DNA of 64,000 nt from contig CAYLYZ010000016.1 of the NCBI GenBank assembly GCA_964387885.1, positions 1 to 64,000 on the forward strand. Direction: 5' to 3'. The translations under genes were made by a program, and so were the position numbers. This document shows, one piece after another, positions 1 to 8,889 of this stretch (position 1 is the stretch's first letter; every line of letters begins with the position of its first letter). The stretch is from JABGPL01 sp964387885 (GTDB lineage Bacteria > Electryoneota > AABM5-125-24 > Hatepunaeales > Hatepunaeaceae). The notes under the pieces are model-generated. The model made no database searches, had not been told where the DNA came from, and saw nothing but the letters and a program-made list of their open reading frames with translations.

Positions 1-70
1 GGTAATGGCAATAAATTAAATGGGAAAGTGTCAACTTTTTTTAGGACGTGACAATTATTGATAATTCTGG

Positions 71-116
71 ATTCCCGTTTTCACGGGAATGAGGAGCAAG
101 AATGAAATTCTTGCTC
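71..116. repeat. Two adjacent small hairpins, dispersed repeat
   Basis: Hairpin one has arms ATTCCCGT and ACGGGAAT around TTTC. Hairpin two has arms GAGCAAGAAT and ATTCTTGCTC around GAA. A near-identical copy lies inverted at about 47618-47662. Related ATTCCC/GGGAAT hairpins followed by GAGGAG occur at 47686 and 51947. The copies are noncoding and intergenic. Confidence 0.75.
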
Positions 117-154
117 AAAACGTATTCTTGGACTGTCTGTTCTTGCCTGTCCAT

Positions 155-179
155 CCCGGGATGCAAGATCCCGGGCTAC
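155..179 (-). repeat. GTAG palindrome (REP-like), CCCGGGAT arms
   Basis: Arms CCCGGGAT and ATCCCGGG surround GCAAG and are followed by CTAC, so the minus strand reads GTAG plus hairpin. It belongs to the GTAG palindrome set found throughout the window. Confidence 0.7.
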
Positions 180-190
180 CTTCAAAAAAG

Positions 191-231
191 GAACAAGCCT
201 CCCGGACACATTCCGTCCGGGAGGCTTGTTC
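191..231 (-). terminator. Rho-independent terminator of the 297-3167 gene
   Basis: A perfect 17-bp stem (191-207 with 215-231) with a 7-base loop is followed on the minus strand by CTTTTTTGAA. It lies 65 bases past the stop codon of the minus-strand gene, so it most likely ends that transcript. Confidence 0.9.
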
Positions 232-296
232 TGATAAACACTAAATGTAAATCAAGGGCATCTTCTAAATGCCCACAGGAATAATGTGTTTCCCGT

Positions 297-3167
297 TTAC
301 TTTATCAAAGCGATCTTCTTCACGGCTGATTTCTGTGAAGATTCAAGCCTTACCAAATACAATCCGGTTGGAATCTGGTCTGCATGTAATGTTACTGAAT
401 GATTACCTACTGTATACTCACCTTCAGCCAGATCGAGTACTTTTCGACCTGCAAGATCAAACACACCGACACTTGCAAGCCCAGCTTTATCAAGGCTAAA
501 GTCTATTCTGGTTGTGCTGTTGAACGGATTCGGGTATGGATTAGCCATTCCGAATGTAAATGGAACAGTAGACTCATCACCGGGAGCACTCAAGATACCA
601 CTGCCTGCGAGGCGGATATCAGGAAGTTCGTCTACGTTTGCTTCAACGACGAGGACATCCTGATAGAAATTATCGTCTGGAGGTGTAAACATAACTTCTA
701 CTTCAATGCTTTCTCCGAAGTTGAGGATCATTTCTCCTGGCCAATTTACTTCGAAGAATTCGGTTTCGGTTGCAACCGAGGTTATTGTCAGAGGTGCAAA
801 AGCCGTATTGTAGAATCTAACATCCCTGTATGCAGTCTCTTCTTGAGGAACTTCCTCAAAATCAACCAGTTCTGTTGAAACTTCCATTACTGGAGCGTCA
901 ATAACTTCAGGCACGATAATGGCATGAATCATCAGATCAGCATCGTATTGAACTGCTTCTTCTCCATTATAATTAAAGAAGTGATTGCCACCTCGCACCA
1001 ATTCATCACCGGTGATTTGAGGTTGGGTATCATCGCGAGTAACTTCTGCCCAAATCCAGAACATGTCCTGTAGGTTTTGCAACTCCTCATTTTCGTATAA
1101 CGGTACTGTAAGCCAATTCGGGAAGGATGTTTCCTGTGTAACCTCTACTACTGTGCTGAACAACTCTTCACCGGGAGTATTGACATCGCCACCATCACCA
1201 AGTACATGCAATGTAAACTCAATCGGTTCACCGACACCGTTAAACAGAAGCCTTGCAGCACCTATTGAGTATGTATCCATCTCAATATCAACGGGGCGGA
1301 ATCTACAGGCTGCACCTGTATTTTGTTCAAAATTATAAGCCAATTCGATAGATCTGCCATCGTGACCTAATTCATAAATCCCCTCAGGTTGGACAACGAC
1401 ATCATCGAAACCAGCCCGGTCATTTTCAGCCAGCATATCATCATCATCGGGATCATTTGGCGTATTTGATCCGACATTTGTCTGCGTCCAGACGGGGAAT
1501 ATTCCCGGAGCTGCCGGCGTCCAACCCGGTTGCGGTCTGACCACAAAATCGGTCAGATTAATTTCTAACAGCTCTTCTGGTTCAAGCGACGGACGAGGGA
1601 TAATCGGGTAGACTCTACCTTCAAACTCGTTACCCCAACCCCATTCTGCCCAGATATTGTCCAGAGCACTTATGCCGAAATTGTTGCAGTCAGCAGTAAA
1701 ATCAAGGATTCTATGACCTACGGTGGTCGGATAGGACAGATTCAAGTTTGACATTCCAGCATCGCGTGGTTGTCTGTTAACCCCAAGAACTTCCAGGTCG
1801 TCAAACCACAAACCAGAACCAACACCGCCATCCTCGTTATGGTCACTTCGATATTCCAATCGAAGCTGTACTGTTTGACCCGCCCACTCCGTAAGGTCTA
1901 AATCAATATTTGCCGTTTGATGAGGAGGCGTTCCCGGAACATAATGCGCCCATTCGTCACCACCGGATTCAGCCCTTTTCCAATCCGTTAACTGCCACTG
2001 CCAGGTCTCTCCGTCATCATCAGAAAGGTGAATCATATAAAAATCATCCAGAGGATCAACATTATCACCATTAAAATCTTCGAGATCACAAAAAACCCAG
2101 AATGTAAAGATCGTTGTCATTTCTTCCGGAATCTCAAAAGGTGGGCTGTCCAGTGAATTGAGGTTATTAAAGCATTCTGCAGTATGCCACATACAGTGTT
2201 CTCCGGAATGACTGTCTTCATCCGTAAGTTCCCACCAGTCACCAAAACCGGGGGCGCGACGCGGGATGAGATCCTCTGGCACGGGATCACCATCTGCATC
2301 GTTGAACAGATATACTGCTTCATTATCATCTTGTAAAAGGATGTTATCGAGAATTACACCGCTGTTTGCCAGGTATTCATTCCAGGGTGCCGAGACAGTT
2401 CTGTCTGAAACCAGAACCCACCGGAGTACAACTTCAGCTTCACCTCTATATGCCGAAAGATCAAACTCTATATCTATCCATTCCGGTTCAGGCGTAAGAT
2501 CATCCTCCGCATCCCAGTCGTCCGGCATATTGGCTTTGGACTCAAATACGTAACCCGGGACATCTCCAATAGCCCAAATTCTCCCGGCAGCAGAGAGTAG
2601 TTCCGCTGTATATGCTGGTGAAGTCGGTTCGACAACCTCAAATTCCTCACCTCCATTTGTGGAAACCATGAGGAACCAGCCATCCCAGCCATCATACCTT
2701 CCCAAGCCTCCGGGTACACGTCGCGGATCTTCTAACAACCAGTATGCATTGAAAGTCAAGACCAATCCATCCGCAGCTTCGGATAGGTTCAGGACAGGTG
2801 TGTCCAGCCATTGATGCCAGAAATTATTGTAGCCAACCGGATCTTCATCGAATTGAGTCAAAGTATCACCGCACCACCATGCAAGATTCTCTTCCTCAGG
2901 ATTCATAAAATCACTTTTATGCCAGGCTGTATCAAGATTTGTCCAGTCATACGTAGTCCAACCTTCAGCTCCATTTTCGAAGTCTTCTAAAAAGACCTCA
3001 ACATCATCTACATCGTCTCTGAGTGGTGAATACACTGGGGTGGCATTCACAGAGGAAGTCTTTTGTACGATTGAGGTTTCTTCGTTTTGAACCCCATCGC
3101 TGTTTGCAGCCCCTAAAGGCAGTACAAACATTACAGTTACAAGTAAAAATACTAACGAAAATCTCAT
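297..3167 (-). CDS. Secreted multidomain protein with type A (T9SS) C-terminal sorting domain
   Basis: A 956-residue exported protein of unknown substrate. Residues 1-21 form a signal peptide (MRFSLVFLLVTVMF followed by a small-residue cleavage region). The middle holds repeated beta-rich modules with Trp and acidic motifs, such as GEHCMWHTAECFN and QTVQLRLEYRSD, which look like MAM- or jelly-roll-type binding modules, followed by an Ig-like/ASH-type stretch (VDFEEVPQEETAYRDVRFYN). The last ~80 residues form a sorting domain beginning NPYPNPFNSTTRIDF and ending KKIALIK, known in Bacteroidetes-type secretion to direct export through the type IX system and anchoring. The start is chosen because GGGGAGAAT precedes ATG 3167. 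It is monocistronic, with a terminator at 191-231. Function beyond secretion is not recognisable. Confidence 0.85.
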   Translation of the reverse strand: MRFSLVFLLVTVMFVLPLGAANSDGVQNEETSIVQKTSSVNATPVYSPLRDDVDDVEVFLEDFENGAEGWTTYDWTNLDTAWHKSDFMNPEEENLAWWCGDTLTQFDEDPVGYNNFWHQWLDTPVLNLSEAADGLVLTFNAYWLLEDPRRVPGGLGRYDGWDGWFLMVSTNGGEEFEVVEPTSPAYTAELLSAAGRIWAIGDVPGYVFESKANMPDDWDAEDDLTPEPEWIDIEFDLSAYRGEAEVVLRWVLVSDRTVSAPWNEYLANSGVILDNILLQDDNEAVYLFNDADGDPVPEDLIPRRAPGFGDWWELTDEDSHSGEHCMWHTAECFNNLNSLDSPPFEIPEEMTTIFTFWVFCDLEDFNGDNVDPLDDFYMIHLSDDDGETWQWQLTDWKRAESGGDEWAHYVPGTPPHQTANIDLDLTEWAGQTVQLRLEYRSDHNEDGGVGSGLWFDDLEVLGVNRQPRDAGMSNLNLSYPTTVGHRILDFTADCNNFGISALDNIWAEWGWGNEFEGRVYPIIPRPSLEPEELLEINLTDFVVRPQPGWTPAAPGIFPVWTQTNVGSNTPNDPDDDDMLAENDRAGFDDVVVQPEGIYELGHDGRSIELAYNFEQNTGAACRFRPVDIEMDTYSIGAARLLFNGVGEPIEFTLHVLGDGGDVNTPGEELFSTVVEVTQETSFPNWLTVPLYENEELQNLQDMFWIWAEVTRDDTQPQITGDELVRGGNHFFNYNGEEAVQYDADLMIHAIIVPEVIDAPVMEVSTELVDFEEVPQEETAYRDVRFYNTAFAPLTITSVATETEFFEVNWPGEMILNFGESIEVEVMFTPPDDNFYQDVLVVEANVDELPDIRLAGSGILSAPGDESTVPFTFGMANPYPNPFNSTTRIDFSLDKAGLASVGVFDLAGRKVLDLAEGEYTVGNHSVTLHADQIPTGLYLVRLESSQKSAVKKIALIK

Positions 3168-3507
3168 ATTCTCCCCTATTTTTTAAGTTCCTTATGTTCA
3201 CGAAGAACAGAATTTGTGTCGGAAATCGGTGTGGCGTTTTGAGAACGGTAATATTAGAACAAGGTGAGTCTGACAAAAGTTCCCGCAATACACATCAAAG
3301 TGAATATAGCCATAACTTGAACATTTGTCAATATCGATCAAATCAAAAAAGGAGACTGCCCTCATTATACAACTTTCCGAGTTTTCCGAACCAAGTCCTG
3401 CCTTGACTTGCGGGATGCTTCACTCTATATTTATAAAGAGTAGCTGTATCAATAAACTGCGGTCGTTAACCATTAGGCTAAACACAGATTTGGACAGGCT
3501 CGATAAT
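3168..3507. other. Divergent intergenic region
   Basis: A 340-base gap between two divergent genes. It must hold both promoters, but I see no element I would place with confidence and no palindrome of the families seen elsewhere. Confidence 0.5.
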
Positions 3508-3954
3508 GTGACATGGACGGTACATCCTATGCTGGACAATCCCAAGAAAGGAATCCTGTTCTGGATAATTCTTCCGATTGTTATCTACCTGTTTTACTGG
3601 AATATCGAACCAGATTTCTCAAGAATGGCAAGCAGGCTAAGCACAGTTGTGATTACATTGATACTCCTGATTTATTTCTCTTCGATCTATCTATCAACAA
3701 GATTCACAATTGACTCAGATGGGATAGCCCTTTCGCGATGGCTTATTACTAAACGTCTTCCATGGAACAGGGTCAGATCGATAGTTGAAGAGAAAACCGG
3801 AGTTTTCATATCTCCATTTCCGGTAAGAACGAGATTAGAAAATTTTCGAGGAATATTCCTCTTTTTCAGGAATAATCGTGACGAAGTGATAAATTGCATT
3901 CGGATTCACAAGCCGGATTTACCGGGATTAGCAGAGATTAACAATGACGGGTGA
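3508..3954 (+). CDS. Small membrane protein with PH-like C-terminal region
   Basis: About 148 residues. Two closely spaced hydrophobic helices (ILFWIILPIVIYLFYW and VVITLILLIYFSSIYLS) are followed by a beta-rich cytoplasmic tail (FTIDSDGIALSRWLITKR, WNRVRSIVEEKTGVFISPF) resembling bacterial PH domains. The first available ATG is far upstream in sequence that does not look coding. GTG 3508 is preferred because it starts right before the TWTVHP motif. ATG 3529 is another option, but it would remove that motif. The gene overlaps the next one by 11 bases (ATG 3944 inside its end), so the two are translationally coupled. It may be the first gene of a run reaching GlmL. Its role is unknown. Confidence 0.65.
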   Translation: MTWTVHPMLDNPKKGILFWIILPIVIYLFYWNIEPDFSRMASRLSTVVITLILLIYFSSIYLSTRFTIDSDGIALSRWLITKRLPWNRVRSIVEEKTGVFISPFPVRTRLENFRGIFLFFRNNRDEVINCIRIHKPDLPGLAEINNDG

Positions 3955-4303
3955 ATCCAACACCTCAGTCTTTGAAGATGAGCTGACGGAACGGCAGAAA
4001 GAACTGATAGGAAAACTCGCTGACTGGACAGTCAGGAAACGTATGACAGCACCTGCTATCCTCTTCCTCGAATCAATCCGCCCACTGAATTACGTTGGCA
4101 GTCAGGTCATGGTGTTCTTTGCGCCTGTAGTTAACGCAGTTTTCAATTTGCCCGAATGGGATGAACTAAGAGCTGTTCTCGAACGTCGCGAATCGGTCGC
4201 ATATATCCTTGACCTTATCGAAGAAAAGGAAGCAGATTTCTTGACCGAAGAGAGTATCAGAAAAAAAGAAGCAAAAGCCCGAAAGAAAGAGGCAACCAAA
4301 TGA
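3944..4303 (+). CDS. Small conserved-looking protein of unknown function
   Basis: A 119-residue protein with no signal peptide. Central segment TVRKRMTAPAILFLESIRP followed by VGSQVMVFFAPVVNAVFNL suggests an amphipathic or membrane-associated helix pair. The end is a charged Lys/Glu/Ala-rich helix (EESIRKKEAKARKKEATK). It overlaps its upstream neighbour by 11 bases and the DinB-like gene by 4 bases (ATGA), so it sits firmly inside the operon. No catalytic motif is visible and I do not recognise the family. Confidence 0.75.
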   Translation: MTGESNTSVFEDELTERQKELIGKLADWTVRKRMTAPAILFLESIRPLNYVGSQVMVFFAPVVNAVFNLPEWDELRAVLERRESVAYILDLIEEKEADFLTEESIRKKEAKARKKEATK

Positions 4304-4803
4304 ACGAAGCAAACGCAACATCCTTTTTGCGCGGTCTGCGCGGAATGTGGTCACACCCGGATCCTGTCCAGGTGATAGCCAATATCGATTTCGAATCCGC
4401 CGGAGCCTCAATGCCCGGAAACCCGCATACGATCTGGCAGATACTCCGTCACACCTACGGATGGTGCTGGCTTTCAATAGATTGGGCACGACCCGACGAC
4501 AACTTTCCAGATCCGGATAAAGATAATTACTTCTTCCCGGAGAAAGCACCCGAAAACGAGGAACAATGGAAAGCTGCGCAAAGTGAAATGCAGGAAATAG
4601 TAGACGCCTTGAAAGAAATTCTTCCGGATATCGATCTTGAACATAAATACGAAAATCTCCATAACATGACATCCGGTGATCTGCTGATGATCCTGACAAC
4701 TCACACGAGTTATCATATGGGGCAGATTAGCATGATTTTGAAAACGAATGGGAAGATGAAGGATATGAAAGATTTATTTGTTGAAGATGTTGGGGAATTG
4801 TAG
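4300..4803 (+). CDS. DinB-like metal-binding helical bundle protein
   Basis: A 167-residue four-helix protein. The N-terminal NPHTIWQILRHTYGW and the C-terminal THTSYHMGQISMIL carry the spaced histidines that bind a divalent metal in the DinB/YfiT superfamily, whose known members include thiol-dependent enzymes such as bacillithiol transferases. The actual substrate cannot be told from sequence. It overlaps the upstream gene by ATGA and is separated from the ATPase gene by 8 bases, so all are probably on one transcript. Length is typical of the family. Confidence 0.8.
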   Translation: MNEANATSFLRGLRGMWSHPDPVQVIANIDFESAGASMPGNPHTIWQILRHTYGWCWLSIDWARPDDNFPDPDKDNYFFPEKAPENEEQWKAAQSEMQEIVDALKEILPDIDLEHKYENLHNMTSGDLLMILTTHTSYHMGQISMILKTNGKMKDMKDLFVEDVGEL

Positions 4804-4811
4804 GGGGAGAT

Positions 4812-6056
4812 ATGGCTAAAAAGAAAATACCTGAACAAAAAGAATCATCGGTTCTAACCAAGATTTCGGTTGAGGGATTTAAGTGTTTTCGGGATAAGAC
4901 TGATGTCGAAATCCGTCCACTTACGATTTTGGCGGGCGCAAATTCAAGTGGGAAGACTTCTATTATGCAGCCTCTTTTGTTGATGAAACAAACTGTGCTC
5001 TATCCAACAGAAATGAGTTCAGCACTGAATATTAACGATTCGAATGTATCACTTACATCTTATGACCAGATTTTCGGGAATCACGGTGGTAAAAATATAG
5101 AGGAAGTTCGTTTCAAATTATCTCGATCTGACCTCAGTAGTATTGAGTTCATATTAAAGGATGGAGATGTTGACCTAACCTGGGAGAAATTGACACCTGA
5201 ACCGAAAAGTTTTGATTTACGTGTTAAGAAATCTATCGGAATCAACGATCCAAATGAAAGTATACATGCTAATGCGAAGAATTTCAAACATATAATTCAA
5301 ATACATTTCAGTGATGTAATGGGACTCCTGCATGTGGCTGGGATCAGAATGTCTGAACCTAGACACCACGCTTTCTTAGGCTTAGTTGATCAGAAGAGCC
5401 TATACCGAGGACGATTTGATGATTATGTCGCAAGTTTACTTTTTACATGGCAGTCAAAAAATAGACGTCATGAACTACTTCAATTATATAAACAACTTGA
5501 GGAACTCTCATTAGCCTATAATGTTTTTACTGAAAGACACTATTCTGATAAATTGTACATTAAAGTAAGTATGATCTCCAAATCTCATAAGCCTGAGAGT
5601 AAATACAATATAGCAGATGTAGGTATCGGAGTTTCTCAAGCATTACCCGCTTTGGTTGCTCTAATTGCCGCAAAACCCGGCCAAATCGTCTACATCGAGC
5701 AACCCGAAATCCACATCCACCCTCGCGCACAATTCGACCTTGCAAAAATCCTCGCGGATGCATCAAATCGGGGTGTTATCGTCATTGCTGAAACTCACAG
5801 TGACCAATTGCTGTTAGGGATTCAGCATCAAGTGGCAAGTGGACAGATTGATACGAGCAAGGTAAAACTTCATTGGTTTGAACGGGACGAAGAAGGCGCG
5901 TCGCATGTTGACAGCACCGATTTGGATGAAAGAGGAATACCAAAGAAGGACTGGAAAGCAGACTTCGACGAAGTCTATATGGCTAATCAAGGTAAGTATC
6001 TAAAAGCATCCTTTAATAAGGAAAAAAAGAAATTAAAAACGAAAACACCCGCTTAA
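4812..6056 (+). CDS. AAA/ABC-type ATPase, DUF3696-like (RecF/OLD-like)
   Basis: A 414-residue ATPase. The N-terminus (VLTKISVEGFKCFRDKT) starts a RecF/SMC-like fold. Walker A is GANSSGKTSI near residue 48. A signature-like DVGIGVSQALPALVAL is followed by Walker B IVYIEQPEIHIHPRAQ and an ETHSDQLL switch-histidine region. These are family hallmarks of DUF3696/OLD-like ATPases, often paired with nuclease effectors in phage defence. RBS GGGGGAGAT precedes the ATG. The last ten codons contain GAA AAA AAG at 6021-6029, so the heptamer A-AAA-AAG lies in phase, identical to the dnaX -1 frameshift site. A PIN-like domain follows in the -1 frame. The zero-frame product ends at 6056 with a Lys-rich tail. 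Confidence 0.85.
   Translation: MAKKKIPEQKESSVLTKISVEGFKCFRDKTDVEIRPLTILAGANSSGKTSIMQPLLLMKQTVLYPTEMSSALNINDSNVSLTSYDQIFGNHGGKNIEEVRFKLSRSDLSSIEFILKDGDVDLTWEKLTPEPKSFDLRVKKSIGINDPNESIHANAKNFKHIIQIHFSDVMGLLHVAGIRMSEPRHHAFLGLVDQKSLYRGRFDDYVASLLFTWQSKNRRHELLQLYKQLEELSLAYNVFTERHYSDKLYIKVSMISKSHKPESKYNIADVGIGVSQALPALVALIAAKPGQIVYIEQPEIHIHPRAQFDLAKILADASNRGVIVIAETHSDQLLLGIQHQVASGQIDTSKVKLHWFERDEEGASHVDSTDLDERGIPKKDWKADFDEVYMANQGKYLKASFNKEKKKLKTKTPA
6023..6029 (+). promoter_or_regulatory. Candidate -1 ribosomal frameshift site
   Basis: A7 followed by G gives the heptamer A-AAA-AAG in the ATPase frame. A Shine-Dalgarno-like AAGGA at 6018-6022 abuts it rather than lying about 10 bases upstream as in dnaX. 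A stop (TAA 6017) closes the -1 frame just before the site. I see no strong stem-loop at the usual 5-9 base distance downstream. AAGGA could instead serve an ATT start at 6032. Confidence 0.55.
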
Positions 6057-6568
6057 TTATCGATGCTTGTGTTGCCGGGAGAGTCGGTGGTGATAATCCG
6101 GAGAACGAATCAGCTCAGTTATGTCTGGACTGTCTCATTTCAATTTTCGACAACGAATACTCAATTGTATTCGATGATATAATCGAAGAGGAATGGGATA
6201 ATCATGCATCACGTTATTCTAAGGGCTGGCTCTTAGCGATGAATAATAAGAATAGAATTGAAAGGCCAGAGATAATTCAGGATGAGCGTCTAAGAGACTT
6301 CATTCAATCGCTCCCTGATCAGGGTGTGACGAACCTTTTATTGAGAGATGTTCACATGATAGAGGCAGCTTTCGTAACTGAAAACAGAATAATTTCAACA
6401 GATGATAAAGCCAGGAAGCATTTTGGATTACAGATACTTGAATTATATGACCAACTTAGAGATATTCTTTGGGTGAATCCGGAGAAGCCAGAAGAGAAGT
6501 GTGTTGAGTGGCTTGATAAGGGTGCAGTAGCAGACGATAAATACAAACTTGAAAACTTTAACAACTAG
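6029..6568 (+). CDS. PIN-like nuclease domain without a canonical start codon
   Basis: The open frame runs from 6020 to the stop at 6566-6568. It encodes the four acidic motifs of a PIN-type RNase: LIIDACVAGRVG (first Asp), IIEEEWDNH, LRDVHMIEAAFV, and ISTDDKARKHF. No ATG, GTG or TTG exists before ATG 6239, which falls after the first two motifs, so an ATG 6239 start would give a broken domain. The domain could be made by -1 frameshifting from the ATPase gene (about 406 + 179 residues), by an ATT start at 6032 placed 9 bases after AAGGA, or the assembly may have lost a base in the A7 run. ATPase-PIN pairing fits toxin or defence modules. The coordinates given are the frameshift reading. Confidence 0.7.
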   Translation, partial: EIKNENTRLIIDACVAGRVGGDNPENESAQLCLDCLISIFDNEYSIVFDDIIEEEWDNHASRYSKGWLLAMNNKNRIERPEIIQDERLRDFIQSLPDQGVTNLLLRDVHMIEAAFVTENRIISTDDKARKHFGLQILELYDQLRDILWVNPEKPEEKCVEWLDKGAVADDKYKLENFNN

Positions 6569-6571
6569 ATA

Positions 6572-8353
6572 ATGCCAAACGAACCAAAAACCATCCTCGC
6601 CACAGATTGTGGCTCGACGACAACCAAGGCGATCCTGATTGAAAAGCAGGATTCCGGTGAATACCGCCTTGTGGTGCGTGGTGAAGCTCCAACAACGGTT
6701 GAAGCTCCATTTGAAGACGTCACTAAAGGTGCCTTGAACGCGATCCGTGAGGTCGAGGAACTGTCAGACAGACATTTTATCTCCGATGACGAGACAATAG
6801 TACGCCCCGACAGCGGCGACCTCGGCACGGATATTTACATATCGACCTCATCGGCAGGCGGTGGCTTGCAGATGATGGTCTCCGGTGTAGTTAAATCAAT
6901 GACAGCCGAATCAGCAGAACGCGCCGCACTCGGTGCCGGATCAATCGTGATGGATGTGCTCGCTTCCAACGACGGACGTCTCGCTCATGAGAAAATCGAG
7001 CGAATAAGACGCTTGCGCCCCGACATGATATTGCTCTCCGGAGGGATTGACGGCGGGACGACCAAACATGTCGTTGAACTCGCCGAGTTAATATCAGCGG
7101 CACGTCCCCGTCCACGATTGGGCGGTGGCTACGATCTGCCCGTTATCTATGCCGGGAACAATAAAGCCTGCGATGAAGTTGACAATGCACTGGGAGATAA
7201 AGTATCGCTCAAGATAGTTGACAACCTCCGCCCTATCCTCGAGCAGGAAAACCTTGGACCGGCACGTGACAAGATACACGACCTTTTCATGGAACATGTT
7301 ATGGCTCAAGCTCCTGGTTACAATAAACTGATGAGCTGGACGGATGCTCCGATTATGCCTACACCTGGTGCAGTCGGTAATATAATGGAAACAATCTCGA
7401 AGAAAGACGGTATCGACCTCGTCGGAGTTGACATTGGTGGAGCTACAACTGACGTTTTCAGCGTCTTCGGAGGTGTCTTTAACCGAACGGTATCGGCTAA
7501 CCTCGGAATGAGTTATTCAATCTCGAACGTACTCGCCGAAGCCGGCTTTGATAACATCATGCGCTGGGTTCCCTTTGATATCAGCGAGGAAGACTTGCGT
7601 GACCGGATCGGTAATAAAATGATCCGACCGACCACGATCCCGCAGACACTTGAGGAATTGAAGATTGAACAGGCAATTGCGCGTGAAGCATTGAGGCTGG
7701 CATTCATACAGCATAAATCTTTTGCCGTTGGGCTAAAAGGTGTTCAGCAAGAACGCTCAATCTCAGATACTTTTTCACAGAAGTCTACCGGTGAAACTCT
7801 CGTCGACATGATGTCGTTAAACATGTTGGTCGGTTCGGGAGGCGCATTATCACATGCTCCCAACCGCTCCCAGGCTGCACAGATGATGATCGACGCATTT
7901 TTACCGGAAGGTGTAACCCGATTGGCTGTAGACTCAATTTTCATGATGCCCCAACTCGGTGTGCTTGCAACGGTGAACGAACGGGCAGCAACTGAAGTCT
8001 TTGAGAAAGACTGCCTGATCCACCTTGGAACCTGTATTGCCCCATTGGGCACAGGCAAAGCAGGAAAACCTGTACTCCAGATTACCGGCAAATCCAATAG
8101 AGGCAGAGAAGTTAACCTTGAAGTCAATTTTGACGAATTAGTGCTGACCGAGTTCGAAGTTGACGAAACCATGCATGCTCACATAACTCCGGCTAAAGGA
8201 CTGGATATGGGCGAAGGACCCGGTAAACCTGTGGAGCGAGTGGTTCATGGGGGCGTCGTCGGCTTAGTAATTGATACTCGAGGCCGCCCTTGTGACTTGA
8301 GACGTGATACTAAGGAAAGAGTTCAGAAATTGAACAAATGGAAATTGGATTGA
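6572..8353 (+). CDS. glmL: GlmL/MutL-type ASKHA ATPase
   Basis: A 593-residue protein of the glutamate mutase-associated MutL (GlmL) family. Phosphate-1 motif TDCGSTTTKA is near residue 11, phosphate-2 motif GVDIGGATTDV is near 290, and MILLSGGIDGGTTKH and MLVGSGGALSHAP supply further ASKHA-fold loops. Family members are thought to reactivate or chaperone adenosylcobalamin-dependent mutases. None of the mutase subunits lies in this window, so its partner must be elsewhere or differ. It starts 3 bases after the PIN stop codon, which suggests coupling. Length and motifs are normal for the family. Confidence 0.85.
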   Translation: MPNEPKTILATDCGSTTTKAILIEKQDSGEYRLVVRGEAPTTVEAPFEDVTKGALNAIREVEELSDRHFISDDETIVRPDSGDLGTDIYISTSSAGGGLQMMVSGVVKSMTAESAERAALGAGSIVMDVLASNDGRLAHEKIERIRRLRPDMILLSGGIDGGTTKHVVELAELISAARPRPRLGGGYDLPVIYAGNNKACDEVDNALGDKVSLKIVDNLRPILEQENLGPARDKIHDLFMEHVMAQAPGYNKLMSWTDAPIMPTPGAVGNIMETISKKDGIDLVGVDIGGATTDVFSVFGGVFNRTVSANLGMSYSISNVLAEAGFDNIMRWVPFDISEEDLRDRIGNKMIRPTTIPQTLEELKIEQAIAREALRLAFIQHKSFAVGLKGVQQERSISDTFSQKSTGETLVDMMSLNMLVGSGGALSHAPNRSQAAQMMIDAFLPEGVTRLAVDSIFMMPQLGVLATVNERAATEVFEKDCLIHLGTCIAPLGTGKAGKPVLQITGKSNRGREVNLEVNFDELVLTEFEVDETMHAHITPAKGLDMGEGPGKPVERVVHGGVVGLVIDTRGRPCDLRRDTKERVQKLNKWKLD

Positions 8354-8411
8354 CTTCCAAAAGAAGATGAAAATTAATCGGTTGAAAGATGTAGATGTTT
8401 AGGGAAAACTC

Positions 8412-8888
8412 ATGAAGAAGATTATTTTTGTAGTATTTTTGATGCTCTTCACGCTGGGTTGTTCAGAAGAGAAAGCAAAAAACGAGAACCCAAAAGTTTA
8501 TCCCGGGCTACCACGGAAATTTGATGTGGGAGATCAGACTCTGAAAAACAAACTTCCGGCAGATGTGAGCGATGGATTTCTCGGTTTCGGAAAAGCTCCC
8601 GGATTCAGTTATGGCTTGCTGATGGCTCACAAAACTATTACACCCCGATATCATGAGCGTAGCGATATGCTTGTTTATATACACAGTGGAATTACACGAT
8701 TTCAGGTCGGTGATGAGAATTTTTGGGCTGCGGGTGGAGATATTGTATATATTCCTCGAGGTTCAACATATGCAGTCACAACCAAAGAAAGATATCCGCT
8801 TGAATTTGTAACGGTTTATTCTCCACCTTTTGATCCCAATGATGTAGTATATCCAGTACTCGAAAAACCAGCTCCTTTGGTCGAATAA
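8412..8888 (+). CDS. Cupin-domain lipoprotein
   Basis: A 158-residue lipoprotein. The signal sequence ends in lipobox FTLGC at residue 17. A cupin barrel follows: YHERSDMLVYIHSGITRF and VYIPRGSTYAVTTKER, with a possible metal-binding His and Glu in the first motif. Cupins of this size are often small-molecule binding or epimerase-like, but the substrate is unknown. RBS-like AGGGAAAA precedes the ATG. It is separated from the NIF3 gene by 1 base, so both are probably co-transcribed. Confidence 0.8.
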   Translation: MKKIIFVVFLMLFTLGCSEEKAKNENPKVYPGLPRKFDVGDQTLKNKLPADVSDGFLGFGKAPGFSYGLLMAHKTITPRYHERSDMLVYIHSGITRFQVGDENFWAAGGDIVYIPRGSTYAVTTKERYPLEFVTVYSPPFDPNDVVYPVLEKPAPLVE

Positions 8889-8889
8889 G

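Noticed and set aside
399..878. 159-codon plus-strand ORF
   Set aside because: It is the antisense shadow of the 297-3167 gene and has no RBS or recognisable product.
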